Notes: a model not told the origin generated them from the letters alone. 64,000 nucleotides of DNA from Sphingobacterium zeae (GCF_030818895.1 NZ_JAUTBA010000001.1:2976001-3040000), one strand, 5' to 3'. Shown: positions 18,904 to 28,698, numbered from the stretch's first letter. Numbers and translations are program-made.

Positions 18904-19470
18904 CTATTTTGTTCCTTTAATCTGTATATCCAATGTGAACTCGTCGTCTATGGCGCGGTTGCCTAAATCGGAGAAGAAACTCGCAGAACGGTACTGTATA
19001 TCAAAATCCAAACGATTTACTTTTACGCCTACTGCTTCTGCAGCTAGACCATCTGCCGTCGTGGTGACTTTCGCAGGAAATGATATTGATTTTGTTTTAT
19101 CCTTGATCGTAAGATTCCCTGTTATGATTGGATTTGCTTTACTATTGTCAACTTTACTGATGACAAATTTCGCGGTGGGATAGCTCGGGACATTAAAAAA
19201 GTCTTCATTTTTTAAATGTCCTGTCAATTTGGGAGCATCAGTACATGCCATGGAATTCATATCTATTGTAAAGCTACCGGCTATGATTTTTCCTTTATCG
19301 GTTTGTACACTACCATCTTGTAGATTTATAATTCCTACATGTCCACCTACGACCTTTTTGGCGCTCCATTTGACTTTCGAGGATTGGGAATTCACTCTAT
19401 AATTGATTTTTTGGGCAAAAGCCATCGCTGTAAAGCAAAGAATAGCCAGCGTCAAATTGATTCTTTTCAT
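18904..19470 (-). CDS. YceI family periplasmic lipid-binding-like protein
   Basis: 188 residues with a signal peptide (MKRINLTLAILCFTAMAFAQ, cleavage after residue 20) and a single YceI domain: RVNSQSSKVKWSAKKVVGGH, SFTIDMNSM, GHLKNEDFFNVPSYPTAKFV and ITGNLTIKDKTKSISFPA. YceI proteins are small beta-barrels that bind isoprenoid-type lipids. It appears to stand alone, divergent from the alcohol dehydrogenase. Confidence 0.93.
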   Translation of the reverse strand: MKRINLTLAILCFTAMAFAQKINYRVNSQSSKVKWSAKKVVGGHVGIINLQDGSVQTDKGKIIAGSFTIDMNSMACTDAPKLTGHLKNEDFFNVPSYPTAKFVISKVDNSKANPIITGNLTIKDKTKSISFPAKVTTTADGLAAEAVGVKVNRLDFDIQYRSASFFSDLGNRAIDDEFTLDIQIKGTK

Positions 19471-19667
19471 TGAAATGATTTATATGTATTCAAATATACA
19501 CTGTCCTATGCTTAATCTATATGTTGAAACTTACTTTTTTGTTTGTCGAATGTCAATATTCCGATTCGACTTCTTCATTCATCAGCAATACCTATTAACT
19601 TTACGCAAGTTAAAATGAGGATCGAAGTCATTTTCGTATCCAAATGTGGTCTATAAAAAAAGATGAT

Positions 19668-20723
19668 ATGATTAAATCGAAAGGTTATGCGGCAAAAGAC
19701 AGTAGTTCTCCACTTGAATACTGGGAATTTGAAAGAAGGGAGCTGGGTGCGAACGATGTATTAATAGATATCTTGTATAGTGGCATCTGTCATTCAGATA
19801 TTCATCAAGTGCATGATGAATGGGGCGGTACACACTACCCGATTGTACCAGGGCATGAGATTGTTGGCCGAATTAGTGCAGTTGGTGCTGACGTGACAAA
19901 ATTTAAAAAAGGTGATCTTGCCGGTGTAGGCTGTATGGTTGCTTCGTGCGGTACTTGCGAAAACTGTAAAGCAGATCAACAGCAGTTTTGTTCTGAAAAG
20001 AAGACCGTTTGGACCTATAATAGCAAAGATGTGATGCATGATCACAGCTATACCTTTGGCGGTTACAGCAATAATATTGTGGCGGACGCAAATTTCGTGC
20101 TTCATGTGCCAGAATCATTGGATATTAAAAAGGTAGCCCCATTGCTTTGCGCCGGTATTACAACGTATTCTCCATTAAAAAGATGGAATGTCAGCAAAGG
20201 TCATAAAGTTGGTGTATTGGGGTTAGGTGGATTAGGGCATATGGCTGTCAAAATTGCGGTAGCAATGGGTGCAGAAGTTACCATGATTAGTCATTCGCCA
20301 CGTAAAAAAGACGATGCGGCTTTGCTTGGCGCGCATAAGTTTTTAAATACGCATGAGGCCAATGAGATCAACGAGTTTTCATCGTATTTTGATTTTATTA
20401 TTGATACAGTATCGGCTCCCCATGATTACAACCTCTATTTAGCCCTGCTAAAAACCAAAGGGGTTTACATTTGTGTTGGAATTCCGGCTGCTCCTATGGA
20501 GATTAATGGCCGGTCCATTATGGGGGGAAATAAAGTTCTAACGGCATCCAGCATTGGTGGAATACAGGAAACGCAAGATATGCTCGATTTTTGTGCAGCG
20601 CATAATATCCTGCCCGAGACAGAAATGATCGATATTGACTATGTCAATGAGGCTTACCAAAGAGTATTGGACAGTGATGTTAAATATCGATTTGTTATAG
20701 ACATGTCATCCATCGAAAAGTAA
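19668..20723 (+). CDS. Zinc-dependent NAD(P)H alcohol dehydrogenase (CAD/YahK-like)
   Basis: Medium-chain reductase of the cinnamyl-alcohol-dehydrogenase group, acting on aldehydes or alcohols. Catalytic zinc ligands: Cys in SGICHSDIH and His-Glu in VPGHEIVG. Structural zinc site: CGTCENCKADQQQFC. Cofactor fold: VGVLGLGGLGHMAV. The ATG at 19668 (MIKSKGYAAKDSSSPLEYW) matches the usual family start; an in-frame ATG 24 bases upstream would add eight residues. About 351 residues. A hairpin terminator follows at 20729. Confidence 0.92.
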   Translation: MIKSKGYAAKDSSSPLEYWEFERRELGANDVLIDILYSGICHSDIHQVHDEWGGTHYPIVPGHEIVGRISAVGADVTKFKKGDLAGVGCMVASCGTCENCKADQQQFCSEKKTVWTYNSKDVMHDHSYTFGGYSNNIVADANFVLHVPESLDIKKVAPLLCAGITTYSPLKRWNVSKGHKVGVLGLGGLGHMAVKIAVAMGAEVTMISHSPRKKDDAALLGAHKFLNTHEANEINEFSSYFDFIIDTVSAPHDYNLYLALLKTKGVYICVGIPAAPMEINGRSIMGGNKVLTASSIGGIQETQDMLDFCAAHNILPETEMIDIDYVNEAYQRVLDSDVKYRFVIDMSSIEK

Positions 20724-20728
20724 GATAT

Positions 20729-20763
20729 AAAAGGGTCGACTTTCATTAAGAGTGGCCCTTTTT
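20729..20763 (+). terminator. Terminator after alcohol dehydrogenase
   Basis: AAAAGGG pairs with CCCTTTT around a stem with some G-U pairs and a loop, ending in a T run, 6 bases after the stop codon. Confidence 0.6.
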
Positions 20764-21077
20764 GCTACACATCATTCGTTACTCCTTCACGCACAAATAT
20801 TCATTTTTCACTATATTGTCGAACCATAGACCTCAATGTTGGGGCACTTATTATTTGACTATTAAATCAAATGATTCTTTGATTTTTCTTCCAGAATTAC
20901 GCTATTTGTAATTCGTTGGAAGATTATATTGCTCGCGGCAGTGCCAGCTTCGCCGACTTCGTTTTATGACAATTTTGTGTGACAGGTTTTTGCGCTAACG
21001 CGCTGCTAATAATGTAACTTTAATTTCTATAGAGCGGTTTGATCCTGTTTTAAGAAATGGAACAATACATAAATTAA
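20764..21077. other. Intergenic region without recognised genes
   Basis: About 310 bases before the aldo/keto reductase gene. All frames are short; no RNA gene, repeat or convincing promoter was found. Confidence 0.5.
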
Positions 21078-22022
21078 ATGAAAAAGATAGAAATACAACA
21101 CACAGATTTGCAGATAGCACCCCTAAATTTCGGCGGAAATGTTTTTGGATGGACGTTGGACGAACCACAGTCGTTTGAGATTTTAGACCAATTCGTAGGC
21201 GCAGGATTTAATTTTATTGATACGGCGGATACCTATTCTTGGTGGGTAAATGGCATAGGGGGGCAATCCGAGGAAATAATTGGTAAATGGTTGAAGAGCC
21301 GCGGCAATCGACAGGATATGGTAATTGCTACCAAAGTTGGCTCAGAGACTCAAGAGCATGGTTACGATATTTCGAAAAAACATATTTTAAAATCTGCTGA
21401 TGATTCGTTGAGACGATTGGGAGTAGATCATATTGATTTGTATTACACTCATTTTGATGATAAGGTAACACCAGTGGAAGAGACACTATCGGCTTATGAT
21501 GAACTGATTAAAGCGGGTAAGGTTCGCTACATTGCTGCATCTAATTTGTCGCCAACAAGGTTGATTGAAAGTTTTGATGCTGCCGAGAAGAATGGTTTGC
21601 CAAAATATGTGGCCTTGCAACCACATTACAATCTCGTTGAAAGATCAGGTTTTGAAGCGGATTATGCCCCATTGGTTGAAAAGTATGGTTTAAGTGTATT
21701 TCCCTATTGGTCACTTGCGGCTGGTTTTTTGACTGGTAAATACCGAACAGAAGCTGACTTCGACAACACTACTCGCGGTGGTGGGATAAAGAAGTATTTC
21801 GATAATAAGGGAAAAGCTGTCCTTAAAGCCTTAGATTCGATTGCCGACAAACATGGCGTACAACAGGCTACCGTTGCATTGGCTTGGTTGTTGGCCAAAC
21901 CTTTGATCACGGCACCAATCGTAAGTGCAACAAGTGCGTCTCAATTGGAAACATTATTTGCTGCTCCAACGCTCAAATTGGATACAGAAGATATTCAATT
22001 GTTGAATGAAGTAAGTAAATGA
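21078..22022 (+). CDS. Aldo/keto reductase
   Basis: NADPH-dependent aldehyde/ketone reductase with a TIM-barrel fold. Seen: LNFGGNVFGWT near the start, the catalytic Asp/Tyr region FIDTADTYS, the Lys segment VIATKVGSE, and YYTHFDD where the usual catalytic His lies. SATSASQLETLF near the C-terminus is the cofactor-phosphate loop. 314 residues, ATG start, no signal peptide. It stands alone, ending in a clear terminator. Confidence 0.92.
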   Translation: MKKIEIQHTDLQIAPLNFGGNVFGWTLDEPQSFEILDQFVGAGFNFIDTADTYSWWVNGIGGQSEEIIGKWLKSRGNRQDMVIATKVGSETQEHGYDISKKHILKSADDSLRRLGVDHIDLYYTHFDDKVTPVEETLSAYDELIKAGKVRYIAASNLSPTRLIESFDAAEKNGLPKYVALQPHYNLVERSGFEADYAPLVEKYGLSVFPYWSLAAGFLTGKYRTEADFDNTTRGGGIKKYFDNKGKAVLKALDSIADKHGVQQATVALAWLLAKPLITAPIVSATSASQLETLFAAPTLKLDTEDIQLLNEVSK

Positions 22023-22073
22023 TAACAGTTGGCTTATCTTTTATGATCGCCTTTAGTTCCCAAGTAATCTGTT

Positions 22074-22104
22074 AAAATCTCCATCATCCGTGGAGATTTT
22101 TTAT
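22074..22104 (+). terminator. Terminator after aldo/keto reductase
   Basis: AAAATCTCCA and TGGAGATTTT form a perfect 10-bp stem with a 7-base loop, followed by TTATTTTTTTT. Confidence 0.85.
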
Positions 22105-22225
22105 TTTTTTTGCTCGGATTGCAAAACATTAATGAGCAGGTTATTTAAAAAAAATATTGCGCTTTGTTTTATTAAACGGTATAACTGACTATAGTTTTAT
22201 TTAACTTCGTTTTTTGATCTTTGTT

Positions 22226-22981
22226 ATGGATTTTAATGCGCTATTTTCGAAAAAAAATGCACTTGACCGTCTTTCGGAAAGGGATATCTTACAGACCCAT
22301 GACTATCTTGAGTTTGTAAAAGCTTTTTCGCGGATTACCTATCAAAGTATTTACCTGATAGATTATCAAAGTAAAAGCTTTGAATATGTGTCTGATAATC
22401 CCCTTTTTTTAGCGGGTTTGACCGCTAAGGAGGTGATGGAAATGGGATATGCTTTTTATGAGAAATATGTTCCTGCTGACGATTTTCAGATGCTTATCAA
22501 TATCAACGAAGCAGGGTTTAGCTTTTACGAAAAATTGCCCCTTGAAGAGCGGAAATCATACGTTATATCTTATGATTTTCAAATACAACATGCTTCAAAT
22601 AGACCGGTTTTGATTAATCACAAGCTGACGCCTGTTTTTTTAACAGAAGAGGGGAAAATTTGGAAAGCCATTTGTATCGTTTCGTTGTCAACCAATGTTT
22701 CTTCTGGTAATGTAGTAATCGAAAAACTTCAGGCTGATTTATTATGGGAACTTGATCTGTTGACAGGTAGATGGATATCCCGTAAAAAGATAAATCTCAC
22801 AGCGCGCGAAATAGAAATATTGCGCTTTTATCATCGTGGACTCAGTATTCAGGAAACGTCCGAACGAATTTTCGTTTCCATCGATACGGTGAAATTTCAC
22901 CGGCGGAAATTATTTGAAAAGCTAGGGGTAAGTAATATGAATGAGGCACTGGTCATCGCATTGAACAACCGGTTATTGTAA
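22226..22981 (+). CDS. LuxR-type transcriptional regulator with PAS-like sensor domain
   Basis: 251 residues. Residues about 30-165 resemble a PAS fold (QSIYLIDYQSKSFEYVSDNP then a five-strand pattern), and a LuxR-type HTH closes the protein (LTAREIEILRFYHRGLSIQE ... DTVKFHRRKLFEKLG). There is no phosphoacceptor Asp, so it probably responds to a ligand or partner rather than to a kinase. The ATG at 22226 is the likely start; an in-frame TTG lies 12 bases upstream. No adjacent target gene is apparent. Confidence 0.85.
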   Translation: MDFNALFSKKNALDRLSERDILQTHDYLEFVKAFSRITYQSIYLIDYQSKSFEYVSDNPLFLAGLTAKEVMEMGYAFYEKYVPADDFQMLININEAGFSFYEKLPLEERKSYVISYDFQIQHASNRPVLINHKLTPVFLTEEGKIWKAICIVSLSTNVSSGNVVIEKLQADLLWELDLLTGRWISRKKINLTAREIEILRFYHRGLSIQETSERIFVSIDTVKFHRRKLFEKLGVSNMNEALVIALNNRLL

Positions 22982-23006
22982 TGATGAATGTAGTTGTGAT
23001 CTCCAA

Positions 23007-23049
23007 AATAGTTTAATAGTGCCTCATAACGAGGCACTATTAAACTATT
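23007..23049. terminator. Bidirectional terminator with perfect 19-bp stem
   Basis: Bases 23007-23025 pair perfectly with 23031-23049 around an ATAAC loop. It lies between the convergent LuxR-type and msrAB genes, and its right arm covers the msrAB stop codon and the last two bases before it. Confidence 0.85.
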
Positions 23050-24148
23050 TCTTTACCAGTAGCGGCAGATATTTTTCATAGCCTTGTTCTTTCATTTTAT
23101 CCTTTGGAATAAATCGGAGTGAAGCACTGTTGATACAATATCTTAATCCTCCTTTATCAGCCGGACCATCATTGAAAACGTGTCCAAGATGTGCATCTCC
23201 CGTTTTGCTACGGACCTCAGTTCTGCGCATTCCGTAAGAATTGTCAGATAGTTCGTCAATAACACTATCACTGATTGGTTTAGAAAAGCTCGGCCATCCA
23301 CATCCAGATTCAAATTTATCAGTAGACACAAATAAAGGTTCTCCTGTGGTAATATCTACATAGATACCTTCTCTAAATTCGTCATTATATTCATTATCAA
23401 ATGCGCGTTCAGTAGCAGCATTTTGTGTTACATTATATTGCAATGGCGTAAGCACTTTCTTTAGCGCCTCTTTATCTGCTTTTTTATAGGGTTTTTCGTT
23501 TTCCTGGATCACTTTTTGCGGATTTGCTTTGCGAGCCAGCTCAAATAAATCAGGACTTATGTGGCAGTAACCGCCGGGGTTTTTATCTAGATATTTTTGA
23601 TGGTAGGCTTCAGCATCATAAAAATTCTGTAAAGGCTCTACTTCTACGACTATTTTTTCGGAATATTGACTTGCAAGTGTGGCTACGCGTTCTTTGATAA
23701 TAGGGGCGTCACTTGTATTGGTATAATATATACCCGTGCGATATTGTGTGCCAATGTCATTACCCTGTTTATTCAGCGAAGTGGGGTCTATCGTTTTGAA
23801 GAAAAGGTCGATTAGTAAGTTGAGATTTACGATGTGAGGATCGTAAATCACCTTAACGGTTTCAGTAAAGCCAGTTGTTCCAGTGGAAACTTGTGTATAA
23901 GAAGGATTTTGAAGGTTTCCATTGGCGTAGCCAACCTCGGTTGCGGTGACCCCGCGGATCTGTTTAAAAAAATGTTCGGTTCCCCAAAAACAACCTCCGG
24001 CGAAATAAATTACGTGATCTTTTTGATTTATAGTATTCATAGTTTTTTGTTTTGTCGATTTTAGATCATTCCCCTTTTGCGAAAAACACACCTTAACAAT
24101 TAGAAATAGACCAAAGGCTATCGTAAGGAGTATGATGAAGTTTTTCAT
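23045..24148 (-). CDS. msrAB: Bifunctional peptide methionine sulfoxide reductase MsrA/MsrB
   Basis: Repairs oxidised methionines of both stereoisomers. An N-terminal hydrophobic segment (residues 4-21) is followed by MsrA with catalytic Cys53 in [11 protein letters not shown] and [11 protein letters not shown] linker leads to MsrB with SGCGWPSF and catalytic Cys338 in [11 protein letters not shown]. The zinc-binding CxxC pairs of many MsrB proteins are absent. The leader suggests export or membrane anchoring, so the protein likely protects envelope proteins. 367 residues, ATG start. Confidence 0.95.
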   Translation of the reverse strand: MKNFIILLTIAFGLFLIVKVCFSQKGNDLKSTKQKTMNTINQKDHVIYFAGGCFWGTEHFFKQIRGVTATEVGYANGNLQNPSYTQVSTGTTGFTETVKVIYDPHIVNLNLLIDLFFKTIDPTSLNKQGNDIGTQYRTGIYYTNTSDAPIIKERVATLASQYSEKIVVEVEPLQNFYDAEAYHQKYLDKNPGGYCHISPDLFELARKANPQKVIQENEKPYKKADKEALKKVLTPLQYNVTQNAATERAFDNEYNDEFREGIYVDITTGEPLFVSTDKFESGCGWPSFSKPISDSVIDELSDNSYGMRRTEVRSKTGDAHLGHVFNDGPADKGGLRYCINSASLRFIPKDKMKEQGYEKYLPLLVKK

Positions 24149-24440
24149 AAATATGAATCTTTAGCTGTGAAACAACATTGTTTGTTATTTATAGTGAACA
24201 AAGACCGTACCTCTATGAAGTAGGATATTGTTGGATTTTCATTTGTATAGATTCTATAGGATCTTTTTACAATTGTAAGACTAAGCGTATCAGGTCACGC
24301 TAAAATCTGACAAAATGATAGTAAAGAATAGATTCACTCGCAGCGCAGTTGGCAGGTCATTTCAATTACATCTTCGATGTTGGTTGTTATCGACGTTCGA
24401 AGTGTATGATGTATTCCCTTATAAACAGTTAGTTTTTCTA

Positions 24441-25754
24441 CTAACAGCATGAGGGTAATTCTACCTTAGTTTGGGTAATATGAGCTGGAGAGGAGGGTAG
24501 TCCAACGCTAAAAATAGATCCCTTATTGGGTGTGCTTTGAATGTTTACAATGCCCTTATTTCTCTCAATCAGATCCTTGCACAATACGAGTCCAACACCC
24601 GATCCAGGTTCATGTTCGGTTCCAAAGGACTTTTGCTGAACTTCATTAAATAGGGCGGCAGATTTTAATGGATTTATACCTATACCTTCATCCTGAATAT
24701 GAATATGTGTATAGAGCTCGTCCACACTGACATAAATGTTGATATTGCCATTGACATAACTAAATTTTATCGCATTACTGATTAAGTTTCGCAAAATGAT
24801 TGTCATATGATCTCTATTGGCAATTATTTGTGTATCAGGCGGTATATCCAGATTGATTTTGAGTTGTTTAGATTGCGCATTATCGTTGAAGCTTTTAATA
24901 ATGTGTTGGATAATGGGTTTAATCAATAGTTTTGATGTGCTACAATTCATTCCTTGCATATTGCTGCTGCCCCATTGCAGTAGGTCATCTAACGCCTGAT
25001 TCTGTTGCGCAATCTGTTGATAGATTTGTTGAATATATTCCTGTGACGTGGTACTGTTTAGCATTTGGTTACGGAACATAAACACCAGCGCTTCAAGGTT
25101 GGCAAAAGGACTTTTAATGTCGTGAGCAATAATTGAAAATATTTTTTCCTTGTCGCGATTCATAGATTCTAAATTAAGGCGCTGCTGCTCGATCTTTTTC
25201 ATATTCTTATAGATGATATCAAGAAAGAAGTTGACCGCAACGACGATAAAAGCAAGCGCATTAATAATATTGAACACCGATCTTGACCGCGGAACTTGCT
25301 GGCTTGGTGGCAGTATATCGGGTAGCAGATATAAAAGTGAAATTAGAAAAGCTATCGTAATACAAAGAACTATATGAATCTTTCGGTTTTCATACATCAA
25401 CATCGCGACGATCAATGTGCACAATAAAAAATATTCTCCACCATTTCTATAAAGCAGAGCACCTGCAAAGAAAAATACAGAATTACTTGTTAACAACGTG
25501 GCCTTAGCGATGTTGTATTTCCCGTAATATTGAAGAACAAGCACTGTAAAGGCACATGTTGAATTGGAAAAATTGATAGCAGATAAAATATAACGTTGAT
25601 CGATAAGATTAAGGATTGCAAAAAATATTGTTGGAAATAAACATAACAATGCAATCAGATTGATCATGTACACGCGTTTGAAATCGATGTATGACATGCC
25701 AGGATGTGCACCAATATGGGAAAATAGTTTCCAATATTTACGAAATTTATTCAT
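24441..25754 (-). CDS. Membrane sensor histidine kinase (orphan)
   Basis: 437 residues. Five or six transmembrane helices cover residues 25-185, then a HisKA domain with the phosphoacceptor in IFSIIAHDIKSPFANLEAL, then HATPase_c with NLISNAIKFS, DEGIGINP and GSGVGLVLCKDL. There is no receiver domain and no response regulator next to it, so its partner must be elsewhere. It has no periplasmic sensor, which points to sensing within the membrane. ATG start. Confidence 0.92.
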   Translation of the reverse strand: MNKFRKYWKLFSHIGAHPGMSYIDFKRVYMINLIALLCLFPTIFFAILNLIDQRYILSAINFSNSTCAFTVLVLQYYGKYNIAKATLLTSNSVFFFAGALLYRNGGEYFLLCTLIVAMLMYENRKIHIVLCITIAFLISLLYLLPDILPPSQQVPRSRSVFNIINALAFIVVAVNFFLDIIYKNMKKIEQQRLNLESMNRDKEKIFSIIAHDIKSPFANLEALVFMFRNQMLNSTTSQEYIQQIYQQIAQQNQALDDLLQWGSSNMQGMNCSTSKLLIKPIIQHIIKSFNDNAQSKQLKINLDIPPDTQIIANRDHMTIILRNLISNAIKFSYVNGNINIYVSVDELYTHIHIQDEGIGINPLKSAALFNEVQQKSFGTEHEPGSGVGLVLCKDLIERNKGIVNIQSTPNKGSIFSVGLPSSPAHITQTKVELPSCC

Positions 25755-25942
25755 AAAGACGCGTCGGATTATCTTATAATGTCTTATTATTCAAAATTAA
25801 CATAAATCAGGAGTTCAACAATGATTTTTCAATATTTCATTGTTTCTATATTACGCTATTTGTTTCCCATATTGATTGCAGATAATCCTTAATCTAGCCG
25901 CTGTTGATAATTAATCTTGTGATGGTAATTTTTCAGCCATTC

Positions 25943-27182
25943 TTAATACGCCCCAAAATCAGCAAGATGCGAATAGAAGAAATCGCCCCAAGAGCTGGTA
26001 GATTCTATTTTAAGATAACGCGTGCTAATGGATGCGTTGAGATCGACATTAATCCAAGAACCTGAAACTTTTGTCAATTGTGCCGTTTTGATTAGGGTCC
26101 AGCTCGTACCGTTTGCACTTGAATAGATATTGACATCTTTCATTGCTCCATTTAAATTATCGCGATTACGAAATGCAAGCCCCTTAATGGTGCGTAGATC
26201 TCCCATATTCACGGAGAAGAAATGTGGTTGAGGTGTTTGTGTTGATGACCATGGCGTATGCCAGACAGTGCTTCGGTTCATATCCAGGACATTACTTGCT
26301 GTTGATCCAGGCTCATTGCTATCACTTCCGACGATGGACCAGCCTGTCGTCGGCAATAGTTTGTAAGTAACAACTTTGGATAGATCGGGGATATTGTTGT
26401 TAAAGTTATAGGCGTAACGTATGGTTGTACGAACACCGTTGATGTGCATAAAGCCAATTCTCATTTCATAATTTCCTGTGAGGTCATAAAAATCAGCGAG
26501 TGGACATTCGAATCTAAAGCTATCCTGACCGATGATTTTTGTTGCCCACTGCACGGCATCATAATCGTTGTTTCCACCGAAGGGTTCTCTATCATGCCAA
26601 ACAACAATATCATTGACAGGCTTGTTCGCTGTAAATTTTCCGGATATGATAATTGTATTGTTTGTAAAGCTCGAAGACAAAGATATAATTTCTGCTGATG
26701 CAGATGCATACCAATCACTTCTAGTCACAGAACTGAATACTTGACTATTATTAAATGTCGCCGCAGTGCTGCTTGTGAGGGAGGTTGTTGAGATTCCATA
26801 AGTGGAATTTCCTGATCCCATTAAAGCTGTACCTAAAGTTGGTGCCAATGTCTTATTCATTCTGTTGTGGCTGGCATTCAAGCCATGACCCAATTCGTGA
26901 ATCATACCACCAATCCATACCGTTGCCTTCCACCCAATATCGCCGCCAATTCCCAAATTTTTAGCGTCAAGATTCACATAGTCCAATGCATAACAACTGG
27001 TGCCGGTACCGTAGAATGGCGGGCCGCCAGGATTTGCAGGATCGGTGTTGTAAGTCGGAATAATAATGAGGTTATGCTCGCTTTTCTTTCATTGCTATTT
27101 GCAATTATTCCTTTTCGCTGAAGTCTGTTGAAAGTTTTGAAGTCGAGTCGTTCAGCAAATTCTAGCCCTATCTTTTTTATTA
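25943..27182 (-). pseudogene. Remnant of secreted metzincin-like metallopeptidase with discoidin domain
   Basis: The longest intact frame (stop to 27088) has no ATG at its head and starts mid-domain. It contains HELGHGLNASH, a HExxHxxNxxH zinc motif like metzincins (Asn in place of the usual Gly), a likely Met-turn (ALMGSG), an Ig-like segment and a C-terminal F5/8 type C domain (about the last 140 residues). Upstream, a one-base change in the A4 run (T4 on plus) at 27082-27085 shifts the frame: restoring one A joins ...IANSNERK to SEHNLIIIPTYNTDPANPGG. Beyond that an insertion sequence begins, and no signal peptide is found on its far side. The protein was probably secreted; the gene is now 5'-truncated. 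Confidence 0.75.
27175..27182. repeat. Left copy of 8-bp target-site duplication
   Basis: TTTTATTA directly adjoins the left end of the insertion sequence. An identical copy adjoins its right end at 28616-28623. Eight bases is the duplication size of ISL3-family elements. Confidence 0.88.
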
Positions 27183-27216
27183 GGATCATACCGAAAGTTT
27201 GGGGGGGTAATCATTT

Positions 27217-28200
27217 TTAAGCATACAATTTCATTACCCTATATAGGAAAAATGTGGTGTCTCTTACGCCGCGGAATACGCTCCTGAAAGCTTTGAGTTT
27301 TGCATTGAAGGACTCTGCGGATGCATTGGTGCTTCTATTGTCAAAGTAGTGAAGAATGTATTGATGATGCGCTGCAATGGATCTTGCGACACTCTCGAAT
27401 GAAGCAATACCCGCGTTCTAAACCTGGTTGTGCCACAATCCTAACTTTGTGAAAGCAACTTTTTTATCGCTGCATTTATTGAAGATATCACCTAAGGCAA
27501 TTCCAAGATCATAAGCCTGTTTTAACTTGGGGAACCTGATAAACAGCAGTTCTGCACGGCGTTTTTGGCTTTCTGACCATCGGCTTGAATGCTGGAACAG
27601 CAGGTATCTCGATCTAGCTAATAGCTGTTTGAGCGTATCACCATTAGGTAACAACTCGGGCTCATATGGAATACCTCGTTTTCGCAATTCCATTATTTTC
27701 TTGCTTTCTGCATCCAAGACTTCCCATCGATATTTGATACGGAGTTCCTGCACGGCATCATATGCAAGCTTTTGGACATGGAAGCGATCGACTACACGTC
27801 TAGCATTCCTGAAACATCTACGGATTGCCTTAGCCATGTTCGGCGCCATATCCATGGTCACTTCTTTTACCTTATTCCTTGAGCGCAGGGGAATCCATTC
27901 AAGAACAGTGATAATATCTTCGGCCTTTGTTCCCTTGATAGTTGCCAGAATAGTCCCTTTTCGGCCTTTAGCCGACTTACTGCTTATGATCGTGTAAAGT
28001 TCACCGTTACTAAAGCTGGTCTCATCAATGCTTAGCTGTTCGGAGATGTTTTCTGCAAACAATGTCCAGCTCTCGGCATGCGCCTTCTGGTTCCAGTCAT
28101 GGAAATCACTGAGATGGTTCTTGTATTGATCCTGTAGCTGTTTACCGTCCATCTGGAAGAATAATCCTACCAGTTGGGCACTTACAGGATGGTTATCCAA
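27217..28200 (-). pseudogene. ISAon1/ISL3 family transposase (DDE), interrupted by in-frame TAG
   Basis: Catalytic part of the transposase, DDE_Tnp_ISL3 type. Motifs include LSIDETSFSNGELYTI, VTMDMAPNMAKAIRRCF and VVDRFHVQKL. The frame stops at TAG (27418-27420) after LGLWHNQV. Past the stop the same frame continues without a shift to 27217: NAGIASFESVARSIAAHHQ ... NRSTNASAESFNAKLKAFR. That tail holds the region with the expected catalytic Glu. A GAG or CAG to TAG change is the simplest cause, leaving an inactive protein. The start (TTG 28200) overlaps the upstream frame by 8 bases. Confidence 0.88.
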
Positions 28201-28546
28201 ATATCTTCTTTAAAAAAAGCCCGAATTCCGTAGTCATTCGAGCACCCTCACGTACTAGGTTCCAATTTCTTGTGATGATCTCTCCGGTATCAAGGACTGT
28301 CCATCGACGGCGGCGGATATGTAGCGTAACTTTCTGACCTCGAATGGGAAAGTCTGAAATCTCAGTGGAAGGAATGAAGCCCTTTGACTCCAACTTGCTG
28401 TTCTCATAGCCTGTCGGTGCAATATTAAGCTCATCTAAATAAATGTGGAGCTGATTGTCAACCTGATCGACTGCTAAAATCTGAAAGTATTCCAAAAGCC
28501 CTTCGGGCATCAATAGAGACAGTAATTTACGTTCCGCTTCTTCCAA
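28193..28546 (-). CDS. ISAon1 family transposase N-terminal region protein
   Basis: 117-residue first frame of the insertion sequence. Such proteins are annotated separately as the N-terminal region of ISAon1-type transposases and probably supply DNA binding. Arg-rich core (VTLHIRRRRWTVLDTGE). It ends in GLFLKKIFG-stop within an overlap with the catalytic frame, next to a T7 run (28214-28220 as A7 on plus), so coupling or frameshifting may produce the two products. Confidence 0.85.
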   Translation of the reverse strand: MEEAERKLLSLLMPEGLLEYFQILAVDQVDNQLHIYLDELNIAPTGYENSKLESKGFIPSTEISDFPIRGQKVTLHIRRRRWTVLDTGEIITRNWNLVREGARMTTEFGLFLKKIFG

Positions 28547-28615
28547 GAGATATCTGTATTAAAAACGCTAAACTAAGAAATTTTTGACATTCCCCCCAAA
28601 CTTTCAACTTGATCC

Positions 28616-28623
28616 TTTTATTA
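28616..28623. repeat. Right copy of 8-bp target-site duplication
   Basis: TTTTATTA, identical to 27175-27182, immediately follows the right inverted repeat of the insertion sequence. Confidence 0.88.
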
Positions 28624-28670
28624 TTCCAACCCGACCGACTTAAATTTCGAGTGTTTAAGTATTGAAACAA

Positions 28671-28698
28671 CAAAAGCTAATCGAAAGATTAGCTTTTG
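28671..28698 (-). terminator. Terminator of tRNA-Lys
   Basis: CAAAAGCTAATC and GATTAGCTTTTG form a perfect 12-bp stem with a 4-base loop. On the minus strand it begins 4 bases after the tRNA 3' end and runs into a T-rich stretch. Confidence 0.85.

Larger units (their letters stand above)
27183..28615 (-). mobile_element. ISL3/ISAon1-type insertion sequence, 1433 bp
   Basis: Imperfect terminal inverted repeats: the left end reads GGATCATACCGAAAGTTTG and continues with a G run; the right end, complemented, reads GGATCAAGTTGAAAGTTTG and likewise continues. That is about 20 of 24 identical. Perfect 8-bp direct repeats flank both ends. It carries two overlapping minus-strand frames, an N-terminal-region protein and a DDE transposase, the latter with a premature stop. 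The family assignment rests on the protein pair and duplication size; the ends were read directly. Confidence 0.9.

Noticed and set aside
20764..21077. Possible small RNA in the spacer before the aldo/keto reductase
   Set aside because: No stable long hairpin followed by a T run and no clear promoter; I saw nothing to support an RNA gene.
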